Source: Mycolicibacter engbaekii
Lineage (GTDB): Bacteria; Actinomycetota; Actinomycetes; Mycobacteriales; Mycobacteriaceae
Direction: 5' to 3'
Assembly: GCF_002101585.1 (NCBI RefSeq)
Contig: NZ_LQOT01000009.1
Span: 1 to 63,156, forward strand
DNA length: 63,156 bases
Shown: positions 7,825 through 18,595 of the stretch, one piece after another
How the letters are laid out: each line of letters opens with the position of its first letter
How positions within the stretch are numbered: the stretch's first letter is position 1
Position numbers and translations under genes: made by a program
Notes under the pieces: generated by a model
Told to the model about the DNA's origin: nothing
What the model saw: only the letters and a program-made list of their open reading frames with translations
Databases searched by the model: none

Positions 7825-8613
7825 ATGATCGAAGACTCAGAAGCCGTTCTGGCCGCAGCCGCCTTCGGAGATGAACCTGGCCGCTGGCCCTTGCCCGAAG
7901 CGGCCAATCCGCGCCAGCGGTGGCTGCGTGCCGTCGCCGCCGGCGGCCAGGGTCGGTACGCCAGCGCCGCGGCCGATCTGGACGCGTTGTTACGCGCCGT
8001 TCCGGCGGGGCCGCTGGCCTCCCACGCCCACAGCACGCGAGGTTCTTTCCTGCGCCAGCTCGGCGGCCACAATCTGGCCCGCGGCTTCGACGGCCGGGCA
8101 TTGGCGCTGGCCGGCGACGATCCCGTCGCCCGCGCCGACGCGCTGGTGGGGTTGGCGGCCGACGCCCTGGGTGTCGGGCGGTTTGCGGCATCGGCGGCAC
8201 TGCTGGCCCGGCTGGCACCCGAGCCGGCCGCCGCGCCGCCGCGCCTGGCGGTCCGCCGACACTGGGTGACCGCGGAACTGGCGATGGTCACCGGCGATGG
8301 GTCGGCCGCGGTGCGCAATGCCGAGCGGGCCGTGGCGCTCGTCGGCGACGGCATGGCGCGACACCGGGTGAAAAGTCAGGTGGTGCTGGCCGGGGCGCTG
8401 TGCTGCGCGGGCAACGTCGACCGGGCGCGGGTGGTGGCCGAGGACGCGATTGCAGAGACCGGGCGGCTGGGGCTGATCCCGTTGCGGTGGGCGCTGGCCT
8501 GCATGCTGGCCGACATCGGCAGCCCTGGGTGGACCGCTGCGGAACTGCGGGAGTTGCGTGAAGACGCCGCGGCGCTGGTGGGCCACCGGGGCGGGAACTG
8601 GCAGCCGCGCTGA
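7825..8613 (+). CDS. Rv3415c-like conserved hypothetical protein (TPR-like helical)
   Basis: This 262-residue all-helical, Ala-rich protein looks like a run of degenerate tetratricopeptide-type helical hairpins. In family and position it matches Mtb Rv3415c, which lies beside whiB3. There is no signal peptide or membrane segment, so it is probably cytosolic. The ATG at 7825 is the first possible start after an in-frame stop at 7810-7812. Its stop codon abuts the stop of the convergent DUF5319 gene with no spacer, so sigD and Rv3413c, which lie here in Mtb, are absent. Function is unknown; a scaffold or protein-binding role is only inferred from the repeats. Confidence 0.78.
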   Translation: MIEDSEAVLAAAAFGDEPGRWPLPEAANPRQRWLRAVAAGGQGRYASAAADLDALLRAVPAGPLASHAHSTRGSFLRQLGGHNLARGFDGRALALAGDDPVARADALVGLAADALGVGRFAASAALLARLAPEPAAAPPRLAVRRHWVTAELAMVTGDGSAAVRNAERAVALVGDGMARHRVKSQVVLAGALCCAGNVDRARVVAEDAIAETGRLGLIPLRWALACMLADIGSPGWTAAELRELREDAAALVGHRGGNWQPR

Positions 8614-9018
8614 TCAGCGGTAGCCGTCGGCTTCCGAGGTCGCCCCGTTGAGCGACGCGTCGGCGTAGCCGCGGCAGTAGTCCCACGTCACGTAACTGTC
8701 GGGCTCGGGGTCGTAGGCCGGCTCGTGCGGGCGGACGGTGCCGTCGATGAGCAGCTGCAGCAGGTTGGCGCGCAGCATGTCCCAATCGTGGTAGTGATCC
8801 TGCTGGCAGTCGTCGCAGCACACCACCAGACCGCGAATTCCCCTGTGGGCCAGCAACGCTTCGTAGACCGCCAGATCGGCGAGGTCGGCCTCGACCGCGC
8901 TGCGCTCCTGCGGATCCAGCGGCTGGCCCGGTTCCACCGCGTCCAGTGCGGCAGACGGGTCGTGAGGATCGTCGGCGAACGGGTCCGGTGGCAAACCGGG
9001 TGGCAGGTGGTCACGCAC
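8614..9018 (-). CDS. DUF5319 protein (Rv3412 homologue)
   Basis: This 134-residue protein corresponds to Mtb Rv3412, conserved in actinobacteria next to guaB2. The middle contains a Cys/His cluster (VVCCDDC followed by HYHD) that could bind a metal, and the C-terminal half (RPHEPAYDPEPDSYVTWDY) is highly conserved. I prefer the GTG at 9018, giving MRDHLPPG as I recall the Mtb protein, over the ATG at 9024. The -10 hexamer TACCCT (9026-9031 on the minus strand) ends exactly 7 nt before that GTG, as in other leaderless genes here. No reaction is known. It is divergent from guaB2. Confidence 0.88.
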   Translation of the reverse strand: MRDHLPPGLPPDPFADDPHDPSAALDAVEPGQPLDPQERSAVEADLADLAVYEALLAHRGIRGLVVCCDDCQQDHYHDWDMLRANLLQLLIDGTVRPHEPAYDPEPDSYVTWDYCRGYADASLNGATSEADGYR

Positions 9019-9025
9019 GCCCATC

Positions 9026-9031
9026 AGGGTA
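9026..9031 (-). promoter_or_regulatory. -10 element of the leaderless DUF5319 gene
   Basis: TACCCT on the minus strand fits the TANNNT consensus and ends 7 nt before the GTG at 9018. This predicts a leaderless transcript and decides the start codon. Confidence 0.5.
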
Positions 9032-9155
9032 CGCAGTCGCCATGACCGAACGCCAGCGGCAGGTCGCGGCGCACCCGGCGCGGCGGTCAAGGTGGTGGCG
9101 GGCGAAGCCGCCGGCGCGCCGCGATTAGGATGGTCTTCTCACCCCGGCTTTGTAG

Positions 9156-10757
<1,602 letters not shown>

Positions 10758-10761
10758 GCGC

Positions 10762-10817
10762 CGAAACCGATGTTTGCGGGTCGGCACCAGTGCTTGTGCT
10801 GCAGAATGTCGGTTTCG
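10762..10817 (+). promoter_or_regulatory. Long imperfect hairpin between guaB2 and guaB3
   Basis: CGAAACCGA (10762-10770) pairs perfectly with TCGGTTTCG (10809-10817). Pairing extends inward for a few more bases with G-U wobbles, leaving a loop of roughly 30 nt. No U-tract follows. It fills most of the 83-bp gap and could be an attenuator, a processing site or an mRNA-stability element. Confidence 0.45.
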
Positions 10818-10840
10818 CGGAAAGATAAGGGTGATCCCGC

Positions 10841-11989
10841 ATGCGTGACATGGTTGAGATCGGCATGGGCCGCACCGCCCGTCGCACCTATGAACTCGAC
10901 GACATCAACATCGTGCCGTCCCGGCGTACCCGCTCCTCCAAGGACGTGTCCACCGCCTGGCAGCTCGACGCCTACCGGTTCGAGATGCCGGTGCTGGCCC
11001 ACCCCACCGATGCCCTGGTCTCCCCGGAGTTCGCCGTCGAGCTGGGCCGGCTCGGCGGCTTGGGCGTGCTCAACGCCGAGGGCCTCATCGGCCGGCACGC
11101 CGACGTGGAAGCCAAGATCGCCCAGGTGATCGAGGCCGCCGCCAAGGAGCCCGAGCCCACGGCGGCGATCCGGCTGCTGCAGCAGTTGCACGCCGCGCCC
11201 CTGGACCCCGAGCTGCTCGGCGCCGCGGTGGCGCGCATCAGCGAGGCCGGAGTGACCACCGCGGTACGGGTCAGTCCGCAGAACGCCGCGGCGCTGACCC
11301 CCGCGCTGGTGGCGGCCGGGGTCGACCTGCTGGTCATCCAGGGCACCATCATCTCCGCCGAGCGGGTCGCGGTGGATCGCGACGGCGCCGGCGAACCGCT
11401 CAACCTGAAGACCTTCATCTCCGAGCTGGACATCCCGGTGGTGGCCGGCGGGGTGATCGACCATCGCACCGCACTGCACCTGATGCGGACCGGCGCTGCC
11501 GGGGTGATCGTCGGCTACGGCTCCACCTCCGGGGTGACCACATCCGATGAGGTGCTGGGCATTTCCGTGCCGATGGCCACGGCGATCGCCGATGCGGCCG
11601 CCGCGCGCCGCGAATACCTCGACGAGACCGGCGGACGCTACGTGCATGTGCTCGCCGACGGCGATATCCACACCTCCGGCGACCTGGCCAAGGCGATCGC
11701 CTGCGGCGCCGACGCAGTCGTGCTGGGCACGCCGCTGGCCGTGGCGGCCGAGGCACAGGGCGACGGCTGGTACTGGCCGTCGGCTGCCGCTCATCCATCC
11801 TTGCCGCGTGGTGCGCTGATGCAGGTCGCCTACGGCGACCGCCCCAGCCTCGAGCAGGTGCTCGAGGGCCCCTCCGACGACCCGTTCGGCTCGCTGAACC
11901 TGGTCGGCGGACTGCGCCGCGCGATGGCCAAGGCCGGCTATTGCGATCTCAAGGAATTCCAGAAGGTCGGCCTGACGGTCGGGAGCTGA
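10841..11989 (+). CDS. guaB3: GuaB3 family IMP dehydrogenase-related protein
   Basis: This 382-residue TIM-barrel protein lacks CBS domains and corresponds to Mtb GuaB3 (Rv3410c). The region equivalent to the IMPDH catalytic loop reads GYGSTSGVTTS, with no cysteine. In mycobacteria GuaB2 is the only enzyme shown to carry the essential IMPDH function and GuaB3's role is unclear. The phosphate-binding and C-terminal LVGGLRRAMAKAGY segments are retained, so nucleotide binding is likely. The start at 10841 has a second in-frame ATG at 10850; neither has a strong Shine-Dalgarno. Conserved linkage guaB2-guaB3-choD supports the assignment. Confidence 0.92.
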   Translation: MRDMVEIGMGRTARRTYELDDINIVPSRRTRSSKDVSTAWQLDAYRFEMPVLAHPTDALVSPEFAVELGRLGGLGVLNAEGLIGRHADVEAKIAQVIEAAAKEPEPTAAIRLLQQLHAAPLDPELLGAAVARISEAGVTTAVRVSPQNAAALTPALVAAGVDLLVIQGTIISAERVAVDRDGAGEPLNLKTFISELDIPVVAGGVIDHRTALHLMRTGAAGVIVGYGSTSGVTTSDEVLGISVPMATAIADAAAARREYLDETGGRYVHVLADGDIHTSGDLAKAIACGADAVVLGTPLAVAAEAQGDGWYWPSAAAHPSLPRGALMQVAYGDRPSLEQVLEGPSDDPFGSLNLVGGLRRAMAKAGYCDLKEFQKVGLTVGS

Positions 11990-12084
11990 CGAGCCGGTCT
12001 TCGTCTCCGGACGACGAAAATCGCCACGAAATATGGCCGCAAAGACCCTGCTACCGCCGGTACCGGCTGGGGCATACTGATGCG

Positions 12085-13815
12085 ATGGAGCCTGATTACG
12101 ACGTTCTGATCATCGGCTCGGGTTTCGGCGGCAGCGTGAGCGCGCTGCGGCTGACCGAGAAGGGATATCGCGTCGGCGTTCTGGAAGCGGGACGCCGCTA
12201 CGCCGATGAGGACTTCGCCAAGAACTCCTGGCACCTGCGCGAATTTCTGTGGGCGCCGAAGCTCGGGTGCTACGGCATCCAGCGCATCCACCTGCTCAAC
12301 AACGTCATGGTGCTCGCCGGCGCCGGAGTCGGCGGCGGCTCGCTGAATTACGCCAACACCCTCTACGTGCCGCCGGAACCCTTCTTCGCCGACAAGCAGT
12401 GGGCACACATCACCGACTGGCGCGCCGAGTTGATGCCGCATTACGACCAGGCGCAGCGGATGCTCGGTGTGGTCAAGAACCCGACGTTCACCGACGCGGA
12501 CCGCATCGTCAAGCAGGTCGCCGACGACATGGGGGTCGGTGACACCTTCGTGGCCACCCCGGTCGGCGTGTTCTTCGGCCCGGACGGCGCCCGCGGGGGC
12601 AAGGCGCCGGGCAAGACGGTGGCCGACCCGTACTTCGGCGGCGCCGGTCCGAAACGCACCGGCTGCCTCGAATGCGGCGAGTGCATGACGGGCTGCCGAT
12701 GGGGCGCCAAGAACACCTTGGTGAAGAACTACCTCTACCTCGCGGAGTCCGCCGGCGCACAGGTGCATCCGATGACCACCGTGACGGCGTTCGAGCAGGG
12801 CGCCGACGGGCTGTGGCGGGTGCGGACAGTGCGCACCGGTCCCGGACTTGTGCGGCGACGCAAGACTTTCACCGCGCGCCACCTGATCCTGGCGGCCGGC
12901 ACCTACAACACCCAGCGGCTGCTGTTCAAGATGCGCGACCGGGGCAAGCTGCCGAAGCTGTCCGACAAGCTGGGAGTGCTCACCCGCACCAACTCCGAAT
13001 CCATCGTCGGCGCGGCAACGTTGAACGTCAACCCGGAGCTGAACCTGACTCACGGCGTGGCGATCACGTCCTCGATTCATCCCACCGCCGATACCCATGT
13101 CGAACCGGTGCGCTACGGCAAGGGCTCGAATGCCATGGGGCTGCTGCAGACCCTGATGACCGACGGTACCGGCCCGCAAGGCACCGATGTGCCGCGCTGG
13201 AGACAGCTGCTGGACCAGGCCGGTGAAGACCCGCGCCACATGCTGCGCCTGCTCAACCCGCGACGGTGGAGCGAGCGCACGGTGATCGCCCTGGTCATGC
13301 AGCATCTGGACAACTCGATCACCACGTTCACCAAACGTGGCCGGCTGGGCTTGCGCCGCTACAGCAGCAAGCAGGGCCACGGCGAGCCGAACCCGAGCTG
13401 GATTCCGGTCGGCAACGAGGTCACCCGCCGGATCGCCGCCAAGATCGACGGAGTGGCCGGCGGCACCTGGGGAGAGTTGTTCAACATCCCGCTCACCGCG
13501 CACTTCTTGGGCGGCGCCGCGATCGGGGACAGCCCCGAGCACGGAGTCATCGACCCCTACCAGCGGGTGTACGGCTACCCGACCCTGGCGGTGATGGACG
13601 GCGCGGCGGTGTCGGCCAACCTCGGCGTCAACCCCTCATTGTCGATCACCGCGCAGGCCGAGCGGGCCGCATCGCTGTGGCCCAACAAGGGTGAGGCCGA
13701 TCTGCGGCCGGCCCAGGGCGAGGCCTACCGGCGACTGGACCCGATCGCGCCGAAGAACCCGGTGGTGCCGGACAGCGCCTTCGGCGCGCTGCGCTGGTCC
13801 TCCGGTAACGCCTGA
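12085..13815 (+). CDS. choD: Cholesterol oxidase-like GMC oxidoreductase ChoD
   Basis: This 576-residue flavoprotein (Mtb ChoD has 578) has the FAD-binding GSGFGGS motif at residues 11-17 and the GMC-type GAGVGGGSLNYANT segment. A Cys-rich insertion, GCLECGECMTGC, and the C-terminal NLGVNPSLSI substrate/FAD segment follow. It was named a cholesterol oxidase, but in mycobacteria the main 3-beta-hydroxysteroid dehydrogenation is done by other enzymes, so the true substrate is uncertain. The ATG at 12085 gives the family N-terminus; no Shine-Dalgarno is present, and CATACT six nt upstream could be the -10 of a leaderless promoter. It ends 4 bp from the convergent GH65 gene. Confidence 0.93.
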   Translation: MEPDYDVLIIGSGFGGSVSALRLTEKGYRVGVLEAGRRYADEDFAKNSWHLREFLWAPKLGCYGIQRIHLLNNVMVLAGAGVGGGSLNYANTLYVPPEPFFADKQWAHITDWRAELMPHYDQAQRMLGVVKNPTFTDADRIVKQVADDMGVGDTFVATPVGVFFGPDGARGGKAPGKTVADPYFGGAGPKRTGCLECGECMTGCRWGAKNTLVKNYLYLAESAGAQVHPMTTVTAFEQGADGLWRVRTVRTGPGLVRRRKTFTARHLILAAGTYNTQRLLFKMRDRGKLPKLSDKLGVLTRTNSESIVGAATLNVNPELNLTHGVAITSSIHPTADTHVEPVRYGKGSNAMGLLQTLMTDGTGPQGTDVPRWRQLLDQAGEDPRHMLRLLNPRRWSERTVIALVMQHLDNSITTFTKRGRLGLRRYSSKQGHGEPNPSWIPVGNEVTRRIAAKIDGVAGGTWGELFNIPLTAHFLGGAAIGDSPEHGVIDPYQRVYGYPTLAVMDGAAVSANLGVNPSLSITAQAERAASLWPNKGEADLRPAQGEAYRRLDPIAPKNPVVPDSAFGALRWSSGNA

Positions 13816-13819
13816 GGCG

Positions 13820-16180
13820 TCACCGCGCGACCTCTCGGCGGTGCATCGGCTCCCGCCCGGGCGGCTGAGTCGGGGTGGGCAGCAACGGTTCACGTCGATG
13901 GATCGGCAGCGTCGTCGGGGACTGCGTGCTCAGTTCGATGTCCTCACCGGCATGGCGAATAGTCAGCTGACTGTCGGGGCCATCGCGCAGCGTGTAGGTG
14001 ACTTTGCTGTGGTTGGCGTCGACCGTCAGCCGATTTCCCCGCCAACGCAACCCGAACCGTAGCCGTGAGATCCCGTCCGGCAGCGCGGGATCCAACGACA
14101 GCACACCGGCGTCGTCACGCAGACCGCCGAACCCGGCCACCAAGGCGAGCCACGTTCCCGCCAGCGCCGCCATATGCAGGCCGTCGCGGGTGTTGTCGTG
14201 CAGATCGCGCAGGTCGACGAAAGCCGTCTCGTAGGTGTAGTCGTGAGCCAACTCCAGGTGCCCCACTTCGGCGCACATCACCGCCTGGGTGCACGCCGAC
14301 AGCGAGGAGTCGCGTACCGTGCGCCGCTCGTAGTAGTCGACGTTGCGCGCCTTCTGTTCGGCGGTGAACGCGTGGCTGCGCCAATGCATGGCCAACAGCA
14401 GGTCGGCCTGCTTGACCACCTGTGCCGGATACAGCCGCACATAGGGCTCGTTGAGCAGCAGCGGGTAGGTGTTGCGGTTCTCGAAGTCCCATTCGGCGGC
14501 CGAGGTGAAGCCCTCGCACTGCGGGTGCACCCCCAGCTCCTCGTCGTAGGGGATGTGTGCGGCATCGGCGGCGTCGCGCCAGCCGGCCATCTCCTCGGTG
14601 GTGACCCCCAGCTCGTGGGCGGCATCGGGGTGGCGGGCGCAGGCGTCGGCGGCGGTACGCAGGTTGTGGGCGGCCATCAGGTTGGTGAACACGTTGTCCC
14701 GTACGACGGCGGTGTACTCATCGGGTCCGGTGACCCCCGACAGGTGCCACACCCCGTGCCGGTCGTGATGCCCCAGCGATCGCCAGAGCCGCGCCGTCTC
14801 GACCAGCACCGCCAGCCCGCATTCCTGCTCCACTGTGGTGTCGCCGGTGACCACCCGGTACTGCTCGAATGCCGCCGCGATGTCGGCATTGATGTGCCAG
14901 GCGGCGGTGCCCGCGGGCCAGTACCCGGAGCATTCCTGGCCGCGGATGGTCCGCCACGGGAAGGCCGCCCCGGACAGCCCCAGCTCGGTGGCTCGCCCAC
15001 GCGCGAGGTCCAGGGTGGTAGCCCGCCAGCGCAGCGCGTCGGCGGCGGCTTGCGGGGCGGTGTAGATCAGCACCGGCAGGATGAAGCTCTCGCTGTCCCA
15101 GAAGGTGTGGCCGTCATAACCAGTGCCGGTCAGCCCCTTGCTGGGGATGGCGCGGCGTTCGGCGCGGGCGCTGGCCTGCAGCAGATGGAACAGTGCGAAG
15201 CGGACCGCCTGCTGGCAGTCCGGATCGCCGTGGACTTCCACGTCGGCGCCGTCCCAGAATTCGTCGAGGTACGCCCGCTGGGCGTCGAGCAGTCCCTGCC
15301 AGCCGCTGTAGCGGGCACCGGTCAGCGCGGCGACGGCCTGGTCGCGCAACGCCGGGCGGGACCGTTCACTGGACCAGCCGTAGGCCAGGTACTTGACGAT
15401 GCGCAGCTTCTGCCCCGGGCGTAACCCGCACACGATGGTGGTTGCCGCCACGTCGGGGATCGTCATGGTCGTGACCTGGACCCGGCCGGGCACTTCGACC
15501 TCGTGGTCCATGGCGGCGGCCATCATCAGCCCGCTCGCACGGGTGCGGTGTACCAGCACCGCGCCGGTGTTGTTGTTCTCGCGTTCGACGGCCTCCAGCG
15601 GGTTCTCCAGGATGGCCGCCACCCGCGGATCGTCGGAGGTCGGCGGCTGGTCCTCATTGGCGACCAGCTCCGATTGCACGGTGACCCGGACGAACTCGTC
15701 GACCGCCTCGACGACGTATTCGATCGCCGCGACGCTGCGGTGGGCCAGCGACACCAGCCGCGTCGAGTGCACCTTGACCTGTTTTTTCGCCGGAGAGCGC
15801 CAATGAATGTGGCGGCGCAGGGTGCCTGCGCGCATGTCCAGGATGCGCTGGTGGTCGATCAGCTCGCCGTAGCGCACGTCCAGGGGCTCGTCGTCGACCA
15901 TCAGCCGGATGATCTTGCCGTTGGTCACGTCGACGACGGTCTGCCCGGCCTGCGGGTAGCCGTAACCGGCCTCGGCGTGCGGCAGCGGGCGCACCTCGTA
16001 GAAGGAGTTCAGATAGGTGCCGGGCATGCCGTGCGGCTCGCCCTCGTCGAGGTTGCCACGCAGACCGATGTGTCCGTTGGACAGCGCGAACAGCGACTCG
16101 GTCTGTCCGAGCAGGTCCAGGTCGAGCCGGGTCTCGCGGATCTGCCACGGCTCGATCGGGAAGTAGTCCTGCGGGATCAT
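13820..16180 (-). CDS. Glycoside hydrolase family 65 disaccharide phosphorylase
   Basis: At 786 residues the protein equals Mtb Rv3401 in length and has the GH65 plan: N-terminal beta-sandwich (about 1-270), linker, alpha/alpha barrel and C-terminal beta domain. The general acid is Glu488 in [15 protein letters not shown] (about 360-366) lines the active site, and the C-terminal [11 protein letters not shown] segment is conserved. GH65 members phosphorolyse maltose, trehalose, kojibiose or similar sugars to beta-glucose 1-phosphate; the sequence does not fix the sugar. The adjoining upstream gene encodes a beta-phosphoglucomutase, which would convert that product to glucose 6-phosphate, so the pair is a disaccharide salvage module. 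Start ATG 16180 lies 10 bp after that gene's stop. Confidence 0.93.
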   Translation of the reverse strand: MIPQDYFPIEPWQIRETRLDLDLLGQTESLFALSNGHIGLRGNLDEGEPHGMPGTYLNSFYEVRPLPHAEAGYGYPQAGQTVVDVTNGKIIRLMVDDEPLDVRYGELIDHQRILDMRAGTLRRHIHWRSPAKKQVKVHSTRLVSLAHRSVAAIEYVVEAVDEFVRVTVQSELVANEDQPPTSDDPRVAAILENPLEAVERENNNTGAVLVHRTRASGLMMAAAMDHEVEVPGRVQVTTMTIPDVAATTIVCGLRPGQKLRIVKYLAYGWSSERSRPALRDQAVAALTGARYSGWQGLLDAQRAYLDEFWDGADVEVHGDPDCQQAVRFALFHLLQASARAERRAIPSKGLTGTGYDGHTFWDSESFILPVLIYTAPQAAADALRWRATTLDLARGRATELGLSGAAFPWRTIRGQECSGYWPAGTAAWHINADIAAAFEQYRVVTGDTTVEQECGLAVLVETARLWRSLGHHDRHGVWHLSGVTGPDEYTAVVRDNVFTNLMAAHNLRTAADACARHPDAAHELGVTTEEMAGWRDAADAAHIPYDEELGVHPQCEGFTSAAEWDFENRNTYPLLLNEPYVRLYPAQVVKQADLLLAMHWRSHAFTAEQKARNVDYYERRTVRDSSLSACTQAVMCAEVGHLELAHDYTYETAFVDLRDLHDNTRDGLHMAALAGTWLALVAGFGGLRDDAGVLSLDPALPDGISRLRFGLRWRGNRLTVDANHSKVTYTLRDGPDSQLTIRHAGEDIELSTQSPTTLPIHRREPLLPTPTQPPGREPMHRREVAR

Positions 16181-16190
16181 CGGCGCTCTC

Positions 16191-16925
16191 TCACAACAGT
16201 TCCTCCAGATCGGTGACGACCACGTCGGCACCATGGCTCAGCAGGTCGTCGCGCTGGCCCACGCGGTCGACGCCCACCACGAAGCCGAACCCGCCGGCCC
16301 GCCCGGCCGCCACGCCCGCCAGCGCATCCTCGAACACCGCGCACGCGGCGGGCGTGACGCCCAGCAGCTGCGCGGCCCGCAGGAACGAATCGGGGGCGGG
16401 TTTGCCCGCGATGTGTTCGGTGCGCAGGGTCACGCCGTCGACGCGTTCGCCGATGAACCTGTCCAGACCGGTCAGCGCCAGAATCTCACCGGCATTGGCG
16501 CTGGCCGACACCACCGCGGTGGCCAGGCCCGCCCGGGTGACCGCCGCCAGGTAGCGCCGGGACCCCTCGAAGACCTCCACACCGTCGGCCCGCAGCGTCA
16601 GCTGGAACGCCTCGTTCTTGCGGTTGCCCAGCCCGTGCACGGTCTCGGCGTCCGGCGGGTCGTCGTCGGTGCCGTCGGGCAGTGTGATGCCGCGGCTGGC
16701 CAGGAATGCGCGCACCCCGTCGTCGCGTTTGCGGCCGTCGACAAAGCGCCGGTAGTCGCTGTCGGGGTCGAACGGCGTGAATGCGCCGCCGGTGCGCTGG
16801 GCACGCGCCGCCAGGTAGGCGTCGAACATGGTTTTCCAGGCGCGGGTGTGCACGCTTGCGGTATCGGTGAGCACGCCGTCGAGGTCGAACAAGCAGGCTC
16901 GCACCGTCTCGGGCAGGCCCAGCAC
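16191..16925 (-). CDS. Beta-phosphoglucomutase-family HAD phosphatase
   Basis: This 244-residue HAD-superfamily protein (Rv3400 homologue) has nucleophile and acid Asp14/Asp16 in DLDGVLTDT, a helical cap domain, the Ser of motif II (VVSASAN), the motif III Lys (AGKPAPD) and the motif IV acidic pair (VFEDALAG). It is expected to interconvert beta-glucose 1-phosphate and glucose 6-phosphate. It is 10 bp upstream of the GH65 phosphorylase gene on the same strand, so the two probably form an operon acting in sequence. It is divergent from guaA, with about 110 bp between starts. Confidence 0.9.
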   Translation of the reverse strand: MLGLPETVRACLFDLDGVLTDTASVHTRAWKTMFDAYLAARAQRTGGAFTPFDPDSDYRRFVDGRKRDDGVRAFLASRGITLPDGTDDDPPDAETVHGLGNRKNEAFQLTLRADGVEVFEGSRRYLAAVTRAGLATAVVSASANAGEILALTGLDRFIGERVDGVTLRTEHIAGKPAPDSFLRAAQLLGVTPAACAVFEDALAGVAAGRAGGFGFVVGVDRVGQRDDLLSHGADVVVTDLEELL

Positions 16926-17023
16926 CGTGTTCTGCGTTCGGCTGATGCGGCGATCTCCTTCCGCTTGCGGTGTATCTCCATTCCCACCATGCGCGCCGTT
17001 GGTTCGTTGACTCTAACCGCCAC

Positions 17024-17029
17024 TAGACT
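17024..17029 (+). promoter_or_regulatory. -10 element of leaderless guaA
   Basis: TAGACT fits TANNNT and ends 7 nt before the GTG at 17037, with no Shine-Dalgarno in between. This predicts that transcription begins at the start codon. A good -35 is not evident. Confidence 0.55.
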
Positions 17030-17036
17030 CCTTGCG

Positions 17037-18590
17037 GTGTCGTCACCATCGTCGCGCCCCGTGTTGGTCATCGACTTCGGCGCGCAATACGCCCAATTGA
17101 TCGCCCGCCGGGTCCGCGAAGCGCGGGTGTTCTCCGAAGTGGTCCCGCACACCGCGACCGTCGAAGAGATCGCTGCGCGCGACCCGCTGGCGATCGTGCT
17201 GTCCGGCGGACCCGCCAGCGTCTACGCCGAGGGCGCCCCTCAGCTGGATCCGGCGCTGTTCGACCTCGACATTCCGGTGTTCGGGATCTGCTACGGCTTC
17301 CAGGCCATGGCGGCCGCCCTCGGCGGCACCGTCGAGCGCACCGGCACCAGTGAGTACGGCCGCACCGAGCTGACGGTGACCGGTGGGGAGTTGCACGCGG
17401 GCCTGCCGGCCACCCAGCCGGTATGGATGAGCCACGGCGATGCGGTCACCCAACCGCCGCAGGGGTTCACCGTGGCGGCTCGCACCGCCGGTGCGCCGGT
17501 GGCCGCGTTCGAGAACCGTGCCCGCCGGCTGGCCGGGGTGCAGTACCACCCCGAAGTGCTGCACACCCCGTACGGGCAGCGGGTGCTCAACCGGTTCCTG
17601 CATGAGTTCGCCGGCATCGACGCGTCCTGGACGCCCGCCAACATCGCCGATGCGCTGATCGAGCAGGTGCGCGAACAGATCGGCGAGGGCCACGCCATCT
17701 GCGGGCTCTCCGGCGGGGTGGACTCCGCGGTGGCCGCGGCACTGGTGCAGCGTGCCATCGGCGACCGGCTGACCTGTGTGTTCGTCGATCACGGGCTGCT
17801 GCGAGCCGGGGAACGCGAGCAGGTGCAGAACGACTTCGTCCTGGCCACCGGAGCCAAGCTGGTCACCGTGGACGCCGCAACGGTGTTCCTGGAGGCGCTG
17901 AGCGGGGTGTCCGACCCGGAGGGCAAGCGAAAGATCATCGGGCGCCAGTTCATCCGGGCGTTCGAAGGTGCGGTGCGAGACACGTTGGGCGACCACGACG
18001 TCGAGTTCCTGGTGCAGGGCACGCTGTATCCCGACGTGGTGGAATCCGGCGGCGGCGCCGGCACCGCCAACATCAAGAGTCACCACAACGTCGGGGGGCT
18101 GCCCGACGACCTGAAGTTCAGCCTCGTCGAGCCGCTGCGGCTGCTGTTCAAAGACGAGGTGCGCGCGGTCGGGCGTGAGCTGGGACTGCCGGAGGAAATC
18201 GTTGCCCGCCAACCGTTCCCGGGTCCCGGTCTGGGTATCCGGATTGTCGGCGAGGTGACCGCCCAGCGGCTGGCGACGCTGCGGCAGGCCGACGCGATAG
18301 CCCGCGAGGAGTTGACCGCCGCGGGCCTGGACCACCAGATCTGGCAGTGCCCGGTGGTGCTGTTGGCCGATGTCCGTTCGGTGGGAGTGCAGGGCGACGG
18401 CCGTACCTACGGCCATCCGATCGTGCTGCGGCCGGTGTCGAGCGAGGACGCCATGACCGCCGACTGGACCCGGGTTCCCTACGAGGTGCTGGAACGGATT
18501 TCTACCCGGATCACCAATGAGGTGGCCGAGGTCAACCGCGTAGTGTTGGATGTCACCAGCAAACCACCCGGCACTATTGAGTGGGAGTAG
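17037..18590 (+). CDS. guaA: GMP synthase (glutamine-hydrolysing)
   Basis: This enzyme converts XMP, ATP and glutamine to GMP in the cytosol. The 517-residue protein has an N-terminal class I glutamine amidotransferase domain (nucleophile in GICYGFQ, with the GVQYHPE His-x-Glu pair), an ATP pyrophosphatase domain with P-loop SGGVDS, and the C-terminal dimerisation/XMP domain ending KPPGTIEWE. The GTG at 17037 is selected because it lies just before the conserved [12 protein letters not shown] and is placed 7 nt after a -10 hexamer; a longer ATG start at 16989 is less likely. With guaB2 6 kb upstream this completes GMP synthesis from IMP. The PhyH gene starts 5 bp after its stop. Confidence 0.96.
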   Translation: MSSPSSRPVLVIDFGAQYAQLIARRVREARVFSEVVPHTATVEEIAARDPLAIVLSGGPASVYAEGAPQLDPALFDLDIPVFGICYGFQAMAAALGGTVERTGTSEYGRTELTVTGGELHAGLPATQPVWMSHGDAVTQPPQGFTVAARTAGAPVAAFENRARRLAGVQYHPEVLHTPYGQRVLNRFLHEFAGIDASWTPANIADALIEQVREQIGEGHAICGLSGGVDSAVAAALVQRAIGDRLTCVFVDHGLLRAGEREQVQNDFVLATGAKLVTVDAATVFLEALSGVSDPEGKRKIIGRQFIRAFEGAVRDTLGDHDVEFLVQGTLYPDVVESGGGAGTANIKSHHNVGGLPDDLKFSLVEPLRLLFKDEVRAVGRELGLPEEIVARQPFPGPGLGIRIVGEVTAQRLATLRQADAIAREELTAAGLDHQIWQCPVVLLADVRSVGVQGDGRTYGHPIVLRPVSSEDAMTADWTRVPYEVLERISTRITNEVAEVNRVVLDVTSKPPGTIEWE

Positions 18591-18595
18591 CCACG

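Noticed and set aside
16233..17036. 5' extension of guaA to 785 residues
   Set aside because: The extra 268 residues overlap the HAD gene on the other strand and do not resemble any GuaA; a -10 element and GTG at 17037 fix the start.
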